Positions 43,527-51,922 of a DNA stretch of 64,000 nt are shown piece after piece. The stretch's first letter is position 1. Each line of letters opens with the position of its first letter. Source of the DNA: Pandoraea norimbergensis (GTDB taxonomy: Bacteria; Pseudomonadota; Gammaproteobacteria; Burkholderiales; Burkholderiaceae); assembly GCF_001465545.3 (NCBI RefSeq), contig NZ_CP013480.3, positions 5,208,001 to 5,272,000 of the forward strand. Reading direction: 5' to 3'. The notes below the pieces were generated by a model. It was not told the origin of the DNA. It saw nothing but the letters and a program-made list of their open reading frames with translations, and made no database searches. Both the position numbers and the translations under genes were made by a program.

Positions 43527-44870
43527 TCAATCTCTGAGCGGCTTATGCGCGGTCTCGCGTGCAGCGAAGAGCGCGATGGCGGTAATCGCCAGCGCCGCCG
43601 TCACGTAGAGCGACACCGATACCGTCGTGCCGAACTCCTTGTACAGACTCACGATGATCAGCGGCGCAAAGCCCCCGCCGAGAATGCCCGCGAGCGTGTA
43701 AGCCAGCGACGATCCGGCATAGCGCACGCGTGTCGGGAATTGCTCGGTGACAAACGCCGCCTGCGGCCCGTACATGATCGCGTGAATCACCAGCCCGATC
43801 ACCACCGACAACACGATCAGTGCGGGGCTCGCCGTATCGAGCAGCACGAAGAAGCCGTACGCCCAGATCACCGCGCACAACACGCCGAAGCCATACACCG
43901 GGCGGCGGCCGAGCTTGTCGGAAAGCGCCCCGAACAGCGGCACCGTCAGCGCGTTGAAGGCCGTACCGATCAGCACCGCTGTGAGCGCGAGCGGACGCGA
44001 CAGATGCAGCGTGCCGGTCACATACGTCAGCGTGAAGACGACCATCAGCGCGTAAAGCACATCCGAACCGATGCGCGAACCACCGGCCACCAGCAGGTTG
44101 CGCCAGTGCGAACGGAACACATCGGCAATCGGCATTTCTGCCTGACGATCCGAGTGCGCCATCGCTTCGAACATCGGCGTTTCTTCAACCCCGCGACGCA
44201 CCCACAAGCCAAAGGCCACCAGCACCAGACTCAGCAGGAACGGCACGCGCCAGCCCCACGAGAGGAAATCTTCCGGCGAAATCGCCAGCGTGATGAGCGC
44301 AATCAACCCCGTGGCCAGCAACGTGCCGAACGAGGGTCCGACCTGCGTCCATGAGGCGTTCAGACCGCGCTTGCGCTGATCGCCATGCTCCACCGACAGC
44401 AGTACCGCACCGGCCCATTCGCCGCCGAGCGCCACCCCTTGCACGAAGCGCAGCGCCACGAGCAGCACCGGACTCCAGATACCGATCGACGCGTACGTCG
44501 GCAGCAACCCCATCAGGCCGGTTGTCAGCCCCATCACCACGAGTGTGAGCACGAGCACGGCGCGGCGGCCGATCTTGTCGCCGAGGTTGCCGAAGACCAT
44601 GCCACCCAGCGGGCGCGACACATAACCGACCGCATACGTCGACAACGCCAGAATCGTGCCCGCGAGCGGATCGACCGACGGGAAGAACAGATGGTTGAAG
44701 ACCAGCGCGGCGAGCGTGTTGTAGACCGTGAAGTCATACCATTCGAGCGTGGTACCGACCATGCTGGCCGTGGCGAGACGGCCCTTTTTCGACCGTTGCT
44801 TGCGCGCCTCGGCAGCGGCGGCGTCACCGTCGTTGCTGCGAGTGTCGCGAGCGTCCGTGTAAGTTGTCAT
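43527..44870 (-). CDS. MHS-family MFS transporter (ShiA/ProP/KgtP-like)
   Basis: Metabolite:H+ symporter of 447 residues, 12 membrane segments. The N-terminus has RLATASMVGTTLEWYDFTVYNTLAALVFNHLFFPSVDPLAGTILALSTYAVGYVSRPLGGMVFGNLGDKIGRRAVLVLTL, the hallmark of the MHS group. RFVQGVALGGEWAGAVLLSVEH and GALSDKLGRRPVYGFG agree. The start at 44870 (MTTYTDARDTRSNDG) follows GGAGACACAC. The probable cargo is a carboxylate, shikimate-like or betaine-like compound. It lies 49 bases after a gene of the ferredoxin-fold type with which it is probably co-transcribed. Confidence 0.92.
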   Translation of the reverse strand: MTTYTDARDTRSNDGDAAAAEARKQRSKKGRLATASMVGTTLEWYDFTVYNTLAALVFNHLFFPSVDPLAGTILALSTYAVGYVSRPLGGMVFGNLGDKIGRRAVLVLTLVVMGLTTGLMGLLPTYASIGIWSPVLLVALRFVQGVALGGEWAGAVLLSVEHGDQRKRGLNASWTQVGPSFGTLLATGLIALITLAISPEDFLSWGWRVPFLLSLVLVAFGLWVRRGVEETPMFEAMAHSDRQAEMPIADVFRSHWRNLLVAGGSRIGSDVLYALMVVFTLTYVTGTLHLSRPLALTAVLIGTAFNALTVPLFGALSDKLGRRPVYGFGVLCAVIWAYGFFVLLDTASPALIVLSVVIGLVIHAIMYGPQAAFVTEQFPTRVRYAGSSLAYTLAGILGGGFAPLIIVSLYKEFGTTVSVSLYVTAALAITAIALFAARETAHKPLRD

Positions 44871-44919
44871 GTGTGTCTCCGGGAGGGGCGTGAGGTAGCG
44901 AGAGGTGGCGCGGGTGGAA

Positions 44920-45573
44920 TCAGTCGTCACCGGCACCGAGGCGCCAGAGCATCGCGAAACGGGTGACATCCGCAGCCGGCACGCCGTACGTGGCGGCGAG
45001 CGCCTCGGCGGCGGCACGCACGGCCTCAGCGTCGCTACCTTCGATGAGCACGACCGCATCGGCGGGCGGCAGCGGCGCGCCTTTGGCGGTGAGCGAGACC
45101 GACAGACGCGGCACTGTGACTTGCAGCGTGGCGCGCACGATGCCGTCGGCTTGTGCCAGTTCGCTCAATTGCGAAGCGAGACGGGCGTGCGACTTGGCGA
45201 CGGTAGCCTCGTCGAGCACAAAGGCGGCAAGTTGGCCACCCTGTCCCTCACCGGCTTCCACGTCGAGCGTGCCGACACGGCGCTGCGTGCCCTGCATGCG
45301 GGCGAAGTTGCGCAGCGACCACTCCGTTTGATGATTGAAGGCTTGTGCGTAAGGCTCGCTGGTGAACACACCGGCGTCCTGCGTGCAGTACAGCGCCAGA
45401 TACGGACGCGGGGTGTCGTGCAACGCCTTGAAGCGGCGCGCAAACCGGAAGCCCGGAATCGCCACACGCTCCTGCATGTGCTCCCGGTCGTACCAGCGGT
45501 TGAAGTCCGCTTCGAAAGCCGGGTCGATATTCGTCCAGATGCAGAGTTGGGCGCGCGGGGCAGTGGCAGTCAT
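44920..45573 (-). CDS. Uncharacterised EthD/DUF4286-like protein
   Basis: Soluble protein of 217 residues. The N-terminal segment LCIWTNIDPAFEADFNRWYDREHMQERVAIPGFRFARRFKALHDTPRPYLALYCTQDAGVFTSEPYAQAFN follows the pattern of DUF4286/EthD ferredoxin-like proteins. A second half seems to repeat a similar fold (RLSVSLTAKGAPLPPADAVVLIEGSDAEAVRAAAEAL). The function of the family is not established. ATG at 45573 is chosen because similarity begins at once after it. It precedes the MHS transporter on the same strand and follows a LysR gene on that strand, so a small catabolic set for one substrate is plausible. Confidence 0.8.
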   Translation of the reverse strand: MTATAPRAQLCIWTNIDPAFEADFNRWYDREHMQERVAIPGFRFARRFKALHDTPRPYLALYCTQDAGVFTSEPYAQAFNHQTEWSLRNFARMQGTQRRVGTLDVEAGEGQGGQLAAFVLDEATVAKSHARLASQLSELAQADGIVRATLQVTVPRLSVSLTAKGAPLPPADAVVLIEGSDAEAVRAAAEALAATYGVPAADVTRFAMLWRLGAGDD

Positions 45574-45790
45574 GAGGCAATTTCCATCGGTTTCGACAAT
45601 CGGGGGGCCGGCCGGCGCATGGCATCGCTGCATGCGCATGGCTCGACCGTCGTTCCGAGTGTGCAAAACCGGGGGAAAAGCGTCCAACAAGAAATCAAAT
45701 TTGCCGTAACAGCAAATTCTTATGACCCCTATGACCCGCCAGTGGCCGTAGGCCGGCGCCCCGCGCGAAGCCGGGCAACCACCGGGGTCC

Positions 45791-46744
45791 TCAGGACTCT
45801 GCGTCGCCCCAGGCCGGGGCCGTCATGGCAGCGGCGGGCGGAATGGCGATATCCGGCCCCATGTTGAGCGCGAACTCGCTCGCGGTGCGTTGCGCGAGGC
45901 GAGCGACGTTCTCGGCGAGCAGTGCGCCGGTGCGAAAGGAGCCGACCAGCGGCAAATTGGGGAAATTGGCGTTCACGCGCAGCAAATGCAGGCTGTGCTC
46001 GCCCAGTTCGCGCTGGATGATGGCGGGCGGCAGCATCGCAACACCGAAGCCGTCGACCACCAGCCGGATGATCGCCGCCACCGAGGTCATGCAGTGCACC
46101 CGCACCGGCCGCTCGGCCGCGACGGAGAACATCCGCTCCAGCGTCTTGTGCGGCCCCGAGTTGCGCGAAAAGCTCACCAGCGAAAAGGCCGCGAGGTCGG
46201 CCACGTCGAGCGTCTCGCCTTTCAGGTTGAGCTTGGGACTGGCGACCCAGCGCATCGGGAATTCCGCCAGCGGCAGGTTATCGATGCCCGTGCCGTGCTG
46301 CATGTCGGTCTGCAACACCAAATCGAGCGAACCCGCTTCGAGTTGCTTGCACAGGTTGATGGTCGTCTCGCTGGTGACCTCGATTTCGAGTTGCGGGTAC
46401 TCCCGGTGAATCCGGGCCGCCAGATCGGGAAACCAGCTATGAACAATCGACTCCACGACGCCGATCTTGAGCACCCCCGGCGGCATGTCGGGGTCGGAGA
46501 GCTCGCGCTTCATCTCCTGCCCCAGCATGACGATGCGCTCGGCGTACGCGAGCGCCTTCTGGCCGGCGGCCGTCAGCGTGACCTCGCGCGCGCTACGGTC
46601 GAACAAGCGCACACCGAAACTCTGTTCGAGCGACGCGATCCGGCTCGAGACGCCCGCCTGCGTGGTGTGCAGCCGTTCGGCGGTCAGGCGGAAATTGCGC
46701 AGCTTGGCGAGCCAGACGAAGGTTTCGAGAAAGCGAAGGTTCAT
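45791..46744 (-). CDS. LysR-family transcriptional regulator
   Basis: Regulator of 317 residues. HTH: MNLRFLETFVWLAKLRNFRLTAERLHTTQAGVSSRIASLEQSFGVRLFDRSAREVTLTAAGQKAL. Effector domain: GVLKIGVVESIVHSWFPDLAARIHREYPQLEIEVTSETTINLCKQLEAGSLDLVLQTD. The start ATG at 46744 is at the exact beginning of the domain; longer in-frame readings pass through a Gly/Leu/Ile-rich repeat and are rejected. It lies upstream of the EthD-like and MHS-transporter genes on the same strand (217-base gap) and is a good candidate for their regulator. Confidence 0.93.
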   Translation of the reverse strand: MNLRFLETFVWLAKLRNFRLTAERLHTTQAGVSSRIASLEQSFGVRLFDRSAREVTLTAAGQKALAYAERIVMLGQEMKRELSDPDMPPGVLKIGVVESIVHSWFPDLAARIHREYPQLEIEVTSETTINLCKQLEAGSLDLVLQTDMQHGTGIDNLPLAEFPMRWVASPKLNLKGETLDVADLAAFSLVSFSRNSGPHKTLERMFSVAAERPVRVHCMTSVAAIIRLVVDGFGVAMLPPAIIQRELGEHSLHLLRVNANFPNLPLVGSFRTGALLAENVARLAQRTASEFALNMGPDIAIPPAAAMTAPAWGDAES

Positions 46745-47138
46745 GCAGCGTGGCGAAGAAGAGTGTCCGGGAGCGAAGTCATTGGCGGGCCGCAGGAAGG
46801 CGCCGAAATTTGCGACGTCGACCCGCGTATCTGGCCATTTTAGTGGAACACAAATACCACACGCCGCCACGGTGCCGCGTAAGCCAGTCAATCCGATCCG
46901 GCCACCCAAGCCGATCAAGCCAATCAAGCCGGGCAACCGTCGCTTGTTACGTCCCGCGTTCCGGCGATGTTTCGTTTCCGTAACGTTTTAGCAAGGTTAC
47001 GGCGGGGGCGGTTGCCCTCCCCACCGCGTCACGCCTTACAAATCAAATAGTTAAGATTTTCGAGACGCATGGCATGAGATTTGCTGAATTCAGGTAACGG
47101 CCCGTCGAGGCCGGAGGGCCGATTCCCTGGAGACTGTC
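46745..47138. other. 394-base divergent intergenic region with a LysR-type inverted repeat
   Basis: CCGTAAC (46978-46984) and GTTACGG (46996-47002) are perfect 7-bp arms with an 11-base spacer, the T-N11-A geometry of LysR boxes. Three tandem 9-bp repeats (AAGCCGATC, AAGCCAATC, AAGCCGGGC at 46908-46934) also lie here. Promoters for the LysR gene (left) and the small gene at 47139 (right) must be inside, but I cannot assign boxes. Confidence 0.6.
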
Positions 47139-47351
47139 ATGTCATCAGCCCATTTTCGCCGTCCGCATCCGACAGTGGAACTCGCGCGTTGCGTGTTCCG
47201 CCAGCACTACATTCGCATCATGCAGGCCGATCGGCCCGGCAATTACGCCGTGCTGGTGGATGTCTGGCCGATGGACGGCCGCACGTTCGCCAGTATTGAT
47301 CAGGCCAAGCTCGCGGCGATGCTGTTCATCCGCGACATGGAAAACGAGTGA
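47139..47351 (+). CDS. Small protein of unknown function (70 aa)
   Basis: Seventy residues with a GGAG ribosome site 8 bases before the ATG. No family recognised. The sequence is mixed and protein-like rather than Arg/Pro-rich (ELARCVFRQHYIRIMQADRPGNYAVLVDVWPMDGRTFASIDQAKLAAMLFIRDMENE), with no signal peptide or membrane segment. It may be a real small conserved protein. The gene that follows (47454) is also small and unrecognised; the two may be one transcript. Confidence 0.62.
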   Translation: MSSAHFRRPHPTVELARCVFRQHYIRIMQADRPGNYAVLVDVWPMDGRTFASIDQAKLAAMLFIRDMENE

Positions 47352-47453
47352 CCGAACGGGCGAACGGGCGACCGGGTCCACATGAGTCAACTTGAGTCCA
47401 CGTAAGGAAGCCCGCGCCGGAACGTCCGGTGCGGCCAACGAGACGAGACCGAC

Positions 47454-47801
47454 ATGAAACACCACCACACACGCCAGGCCGCCGCCCACAGCCACGCCCT
47501 GTCCGCCGTGCCGAAAATGGCAGCGCGCCAGGAAGTCGTGCTCGATCCCGCGGTCGATCCCTTCGCCCGCATCGCGGTCGAAGCCTACGCCGACGCCTGC
47601 GCTCAAGAGCAACCCTGGCTCGCGGAGGCGCTGCAACGCCAATATCAACTGGCGGGCGGGACGCCATCGAGCGCCGCCGCCATGTGGCGCGTGTTTCACG
47701 CAGCGCAACGGCAGGCCCGCGAGGGCGATTCCTACGACGAAGCCGCATGGACCCATGTCGCGCTGCACCTGTGCGGTGTGCTGGGGGCGATGAACCTCTG
47801 A
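47454..47801 (+). CDS. Hypothetical protein (115 aa)
   Basis: Soluble, helix-rich protein of 115 residues, preceded by GACGAGA. The N-terminus is His-rich (MKHHHTRQAAAHSHALS); the rest (VDPFARIAVEAYADACAQEQPWLAEALQRQYQLAGGTPSSAAAMWRVFHAAQRQAREGDSYDEAAWTHVALHLCGVLGAM) looks like a helical bundle. I do not recognise a family. It lies 102 bases after the 70-residue gene on the same strand, before an O-antigen-ligase-like gene. Confidence 0.6.
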   Translation: MKHHHTRQAAAHSHALSAVPKMAARQEVVLDPAVDPFARIAVEAYADACAQEQPWLAEALQRQYQLAGGTPSSAAAMWRVFHAAQRQAREGDSYDEAAWTHVALHLCGVLGAMNL

Positions 47802-47933
47802 GTCAAGACGCGGCAGGCCTCGGCGAGACGGCTTGTTGCGCCTTCACAAACCGGGGCACGTAAAGGCCGGTTCCCCCCGCCATTTCTGGCATACTTCGTG
47901 CAGTTTTATTTGACGAAGTCTGCCAGGTATCCA

Positions 47934-49235
47934 ATGAGCAAGGCCCATGCGCCGACCCGCAATCCCGGTCGGCATCTGTTTGCCACGATTGTCGGCATTC
48001 TCATACTGCTGTTCCCCGCTGCCGCGCTCGTCGTTCCGCGTGGCGGTAATACCGTGGTGTTCCTCATCGTCGCCTGTGGTGCAGCCTCGCTTTTCGCGAT
48101 GCGCAAGTGCGCCAGGGGGCGGCCCGACATCCCGGCAGGCCCATACTTCAACGTCTTCGTCGCCTCGCTGTGTCTGCCGATCGTCGCGGTCGTTTTCGTC
48201 GAATTGCTGCACCGCGACGTGGTCGCCAATACGCTCGATTCCCCGGCTCGTTTTCTGCTCGCCGTGCTGGTCTTTCTCGGCCTGCGCCATATTGCGTCGA
48301 TTATTCCCCGGTGGATCGATCTGACCTTCGGACTGGGCGCCATCTCGGCAGCCTTCATGGCGCTGTATTCGACGGCCGAAACGCTCGCCCCTCGTGCGGA
48401 AAGCACGTTTCTCAACCCCATTCACTTCGGCGATATCGCGCTACTGCTCGGCGTGCTCTCGGTCGTGTCGATTCATTGGCTTGCCCGTGACCGGTTCTGG
48501 CTCGTCGTCTTCAAGCTGATCGGGGGGGCCGCCGGATGCTACGCATCGTGGGCGAGTCAGTCACGCGGCGGCTGGGTAGCGTTACCCGTTTTGCTTGTCA
48601 TCTGGCTGCTTTGCCGACCGCATTCGGCCAACCTGAAGCGCCGAGCCATCATTGCAGGGGTAGCCGTCGTGTTAGTGGCAAGCACCTTCCTGTCGAGCAC
48701 CGTAAGAGACCGCTTCAACAACATTCACGCCGATCTTGCGAGTCTGAACGCCGGCCAGGCCGATACGTCGATCGGCATCCGGCTCGAATTGTGGAAGACC
48801 GCCGTGAAGCTCATCCGCGAGAATCCGTGGACGGGGCTCGGGGCGCACGGTTACCGGAACGCCATGCCGGCGATGGCAGCGGCGGGCGATCTCACCCCGA
48901 TGGCGGCCGATTACGGCAAGGGCGAGGTTCACAATCAGATCCTGGCGTATTTCGCCGATTACGGGTTGCTCGGTTTGCTGGCTATTCTCGGCGTCTATCT
49001 CGGCCCGGCATACTTTTTCATTCGCGTCGGGGCCCTGCAAACACGCAGGCGAGAACAACGGGCAGCGCTGATGGGGTTGATGACCGCCGTGGCGTTCGCC
49101 GTCTTTGGCCTGACTGTCGAGACCTTCAACCTGAAGGTGACCGTGGCGTTCTACGCAACGATGCTGGCGCTTTTGGCCGCGCTTGCCTATCCTGACAGCC
49201 CACGCGACACCGCCGTTGCGGCCGAACGTTCCTAA
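47934..49235 (+). CDS. O-antigen-ligase-like membrane protein (Wzy_C family)
   Basis: Polytopic inner-membrane protein of 433 residues with about 10-12 hydrophobic segments. The hallmark of the WaaL/Wzy_C family is present: CYASWASQSRGGWVALPVLLVIWL, then the long periplasmic loop with LWKTAVKLIRENPWTGLGAHGYRNAMP and GEVHNQILAYFADYGLLGLLAILGVYLG, where Arg and His are catalytic in WaaL. It should ligate undecaprenyl-linked glycan to lipid A-core or polymerise it. ATG at 47934 is taken as start; a TTG or ATG slightly upstream is possible. A GT2 gene follows 20 bases later, so the two form a small surface-glycan operon. Confidence 0.9.
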   Translation: MSKAHAPTRNPGRHLFATIVGILILLFPAAALVVPRGGNTVVFLIVACGAASLFAMRKCARGRPDIPAGPYFNVFVASLCLPIVAVVFVELLHRDVVANTLDSPARFLLAVLVFLGLRHIASIIPRWIDLTFGLGAISAAFMALYSTAETLAPRAESTFLNPIHFGDIALLLGVLSVVSIHWLARDRFWLVVFKLIGGAAGCYASWASQSRGGWVALPVLLVIWLLCRPHSANLKRRAIIAGVAVVLVASTFLSSTVRDRFNNIHADLASLNAGQADTSIGIRLELWKTAVKLIRENPWTGLGAHGYRNAMPAMAAAGDLTPMAADYGKGEVHNQILAYFADYGLLGLLAILGVYLGPAYFFIRVGALQTRRREQRAALMGLMTAVAFAVFGLTVETFNLKVTVAFYATMLALLAALAYPDSPRDTAVAAERS

Positions 49236-49255
49236 CCCGAGGCCGTAGTCCCTCC

Positions 49256-50155
49256 ATGCTAAGCATCCTGATCCCGACCTGGAATAACCTGCCGTTCCTC
49301 AAGCTGTGTATCGACAGCGTGCGACGGCACTCGGGCGAAGCCCACGAGATTCTGGTCCACGTCAACGACGGCAGCGATGGCACGCTTGCCTGGGTACGCG
49401 AGCAAGGCTTGCGCCATACACACAGCACCGGCAACGTCGGCGTATGCCTTGCGCTCAACCAGCTCGCGCCGCTGGCGTCGCACGATCAGCTGCTGTTCCT
49501 GAACGACGACATGTTCGTGACCCCCGGCTGGGACACCGCCCTCATCGAGGCCGCCCGTGCGCTCGACACACCGGTGTATTACCTGTCGTCGGTGATGATC
49601 GAGCCCAACGCGGGCGTGAGCAAACAAGTGGTCTCGCAAGACTTCGGCACCACGACCGAAACCTTCGACGAAGCCGCGTTGCTGGCTTTCGCGAAGTCAC
49701 TCGGCCGTAGCGATGTCAATGGCGTGCCCACGCAACCCACACTGGTGAGCCGCAGTCTCTGGCATCTGGTCGGGGGCTACAGCATCGAGTTCGGACCGGG
49801 CATGAGCAGCGACGACGACTTCCTGATGAAGCTCTGGCTGGTCGGCTGCCGTACCTTCCGGATCGTTGGCAAGAGCGTGGTCTATCACTTCGGCTGCCGC
49901 TCGACGGGCCGTGTGATCAAGAATCGCGGCAGCCGCGAGTTCTTGATGAAGTGGGGAATGACGCAGGCGGAGTTCAAGCGCGACTATCTCGATCACGCCG
50001 GCACGCCGGCAGGCAATGCGCTGCCCAATGTGCCGATGCCCAGCGGCAAGAGCCGCATCAAGCGCGCGCTGCACGGTGGCAAGCCCTATCCGCTGGAAGA
50101 TCTGGCACGTTGGGACAAGAACGTGCCGAGCCATCTGAAGTTCGACAAGTCCTGA
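49256..50155 (+). CDS. Glycosyltransferase family 2
   Basis: Cytosolic or membrane-associated GT-A enzyme of 299 residues. The N-terminus MLSILIPTWNNLPFLKLCIDSVRRHSGEAHEILVHVNDGSDGT is the nucleotide-binding part. GNVGVCLALNQ and LLFLNDDMFVTPGWD carry the DxD-like acidic site, and SSDDDFLMKLWLVGCRTFRIVGKSVVYHFGC the acceptor side with the ED-type acidic residues. Many such enzymes add rhamnose, glucose or galactose to core lipopolysaccharide or O-antigen; the donor cannot be read here. It follows the ligase-like gene closely. Confidence 0.9.
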   Translation: MLSILIPTWNNLPFLKLCIDSVRRHSGEAHEILVHVNDGSDGTLAWVREQGLRHTHSTGNVGVCLALNQLAPLASHDQLLFLNDDMFVTPGWDTALIEAARALDTPVYYLSSVMIEPNAGVSKQVVSQDFGTTTETFDEAALLAFAKSLGRSDVNGVPTQPTLVSRSLWHLVGGYSIEFGPGMSSDDDFLMKLWLVGCRTFRIVGKSVVYHFGCRSTGRVIKNRGSREFLMKWGMTQAEFKRDYLDHAGTPAGNALPNVPMPSGKSRIKRALHGGKPYPLEDLARWDKNVPSHLKFDKS

Positions 50156-50232
50156 ACCTCGCGCCATTCATGGCGGCCTGACGGTCTGGTGCCCGGGGTT
50201 TGCCGTCAGCAAGCAGAACACACTCACCCACG

Positions 50233-50254
50233 CGGCCGGCTGATATGCCGGCCG
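50233..50254. terminator. Hairpin between the GT2 gene and a convergent small gene
   Basis: CGGCCGGC (50233-50240) and GCCGGCCG (50247-50254) with a 6-base loop; GTCGTTT follows on the plus strand. Probable terminator for the convergent genes; the T-run is short. Confidence 0.55.
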
Positions 50255-50312
50255 TGGTCGTTTCAGGCAGCGCGGGCCGTTCAGTGCGTCCGTCCGTCGC
50301 TGCCGCGCTCAC

Positions 50313-50483
50313 TCATTGCCGTGGATGCCGGATGCGGGCCCAGGCGTGTTCGAGGCGTTGCACGGCGCTGTTGTCGGGGTGACGTGTCCACCACACCCCC
50401 AACTCCCACACCATGCCCGCGAGCAGCGCAATGACGGCCAGTGCGCCGATCGTGTACCAGATCTCTCCGAACGAGGTTGCCAT
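50313..50483 (-). CDS. Small single-span membrane protein (56 aa)
   Basis: Fifty-six residues with one clear membrane helix (IWYTIGALAVIALLAGMVWELGVWW) followed by a basic, soluble tail (VQRLEHAWARIRHPRQ). GGGAG stands nine bases before the ATG at 50483. No family recognised. Upstream in-frame ATG at 50507 gives MKHFWETN as an alternative start. It lies between the GT2 gene and yeiH and may be its own unit. Confidence 0.65.
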   Translation of the reverse strand: MATSFGEIWYTIGALAVIALLAGMVWELGVWWTRHPDNSAVQRLEHAWARIRHPRQ

Positions 50484-50618
50484 ATTCGTCTCCCAGAAAT
50501 GCTTCACGCACCGTCAGCGACGGTGCGTGATTGCATTCTAGGCGACACATTCCGGCTTGCCTGCCGGGTCTGCCCTAGGACCAGATCCGCCCTAAGCCAG
50601 TTTGGCGTCGTCGTTGGC

Positions 50619-51671
50619 TCAGAGTTGTCCCATCGCGAGTTGCACGGCAAGGCTGCTCACCGACACCGCCGCCCACACCCCAAGACCCAGCAGAATCGGG
50701 CGGATGCCGGTCGACGCCATGCGGCGCAGGTTCGACGACAAGCCGATGGCGGTCAGTGCCACGATGATCAGGAACTCAGCTGCGTCGTGAATCCACGGTT
50801 GCAGTACCGGCGGCACCAGACCGGCCGTACGGATGCCCGACGCCACCAGAAAGCCCAGGATGAACCACGGGAAGATGCGGGCGAGACTGAAGTTGCCGGC
50901 ACCCGAGCGCTTGGCGCGGTAGGCGACGATAGCGGCCAGCGTCAGACAGATCGGGATGATCAGCGTGGCGCGGGTCAGCTTGACGATCGTGGCGTAGTCG
51001 CCGGCTTCCTTGCTGTAGCTGTACCCCGCAGCGACCACCGACGACGTGTCGTTGATGGCCGTACCGGCCCACATGCCGAAGCCCAGGTCCGAGAGATGGA
51101 GCATGTGCCCAAGCATCGGGAACAGCACCACCGCGGCGATGTTGAACAGGAAGATGGTCGAAATGGCGAAGGCGGTTTCGTGGTCGTCCGGCTTGACGAT
51201 CGGGGTGACAGCCGCGATGGCCGACCCACCGCAAATCGCCGTGCCGATACCGATCAGCAGCTTGAGCTTGCCGCCGACGCCCAGCATGCGGCCAAGCCCC
51301 CATGCCGACAGACCGGCCGCGGTAATCGTCACGGCCGTGACGGCCAGCGAGTCAAGACCGGTGTGCGCCACCTGCGACAAGCTCAGACCAAAGCCCAGCG
51401 CGATGATCGACCACTGCAACACGTACTTAGAAGCGAACTTGATACCGGCTTCGTAGCGTGCGCCGGGAGCGAAGATATTGCGAACGAGAATGCCCAGCAG
51501 AATGCCGAACACCGGGCCGCCGACGAGGGGCATCTGGCGGCCGAGCAGCAGGGCGACAAAGGCGATGACAGTCGAAAGGACAAGGCCGGCCCACGGGTTG
51601 TGTTGATCCGGCACCAGCGTATCCGGGCGGGATGCCGAAGCGGGGCGGGCGTCGTGGGTTCTCGTTGTCAT
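50619..51671 (-). CDS. YeiH-family putative sulfate exporter
   Basis: Inner-membrane protein of 350 residues, about 10 segments, family UPF0324 (YeiH). NPWAGLVLSTVIAFVALLLGRQMPLVGGPVFGILLGILVRN, GIKFASKYVLQWSIIALGFGLSLSQV, IGIGTAICGGSAIAAVTPIVKPDDHETAFAISTIFLFNIAAVVLFPMLGH and MWAGTAINDTSSVVAAGYSYS are nearly invariant in the family. The name sulfate exporter is by similarity and the true substrate is unsettled. The ATG at 51671 follows GAGGAG. It is divergent from the HCCA-isomerase-like gene, sharing an AT-rich region with two inverted repeats. Confidence 0.93.
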   Translation of the reverse strand: MTTRTHDARPASASRPDTLVPDQHNPWAGLVLSTVIAFVALLLGRQMPLVGGPVFGILLGILVRNIFAPGARYEAGIKFASKYVLQWSIIALGFGLSLSQVAHTGLDSLAVTAVTITAAGLSAWGLGRMLGVGGKLKLLIGIGTAICGGSAIAAVTPIVKPDDHETAFAISTIFLFNIAAVVLFPMLGHMLHLSDLGFGMWAGTAINDTSSVVAAGYSYSKEAGDYATIVKLTRATLIIPICLTLAAIVAYRAKRSGAGNFSLARIFPWFILGFLVASGIRTAGLVPPVLQPWIHDAAEFLIIVALTAIGLSSNLRRMASTGIRPILLGLGVWAAVSVSSLAVQLAMGQL

Positions 51672-51731
51672 GGCTGCACTCCTCTTGAATGCTTGCCAGT
51701 CTAAGAAAACCGCTTCAATAATAAAAATCGT

Positions 51732-51769
51732 TATATCGGATACGATATATAAATATTTCCGATATTTAT
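51732..51769. promoter_or_regulatory. Two adjacent inverted repeats in the yeiH divergent region
   Basis: TATATCG-GATA-CGATATA (51732-51749) and ATAAATAT-TTCCG-ATATTTAT (51749-51769) are both perfect and sit side by side in an AT-rich stretch 60-100 bases before yeiH. The second has LysR-like T-N11-A geometry. E. coli yeiH is next to a LysR gene (yeiE); none is adjacent here, so the binder would be encoded elsewhere. Confidence 0.55.
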
Positions 51770-51922
51770 GGGGATTCTGGCTAACTCGCTGAATTCGTTA
51801 GATTTTCCCGCAGCGCTTTGCGAGAAATGCCCCCGATGGGTGACTCGCAGGGGTCTGCGCTACACTCTCCGAAGCCTGCTTTGCGTGACATCCAGAACCC
51901 AAAAAACCCGGAGACCCGCCCC

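Noticed and set aside
46745..46936. A 64-residue N-terminal extension of the LysR protein (Gly/Leu/Ile-rich)
   Set aside because: It is read through 9-bp tandem repeats and precedes the exact start of the conserved HTH domain at 46744.
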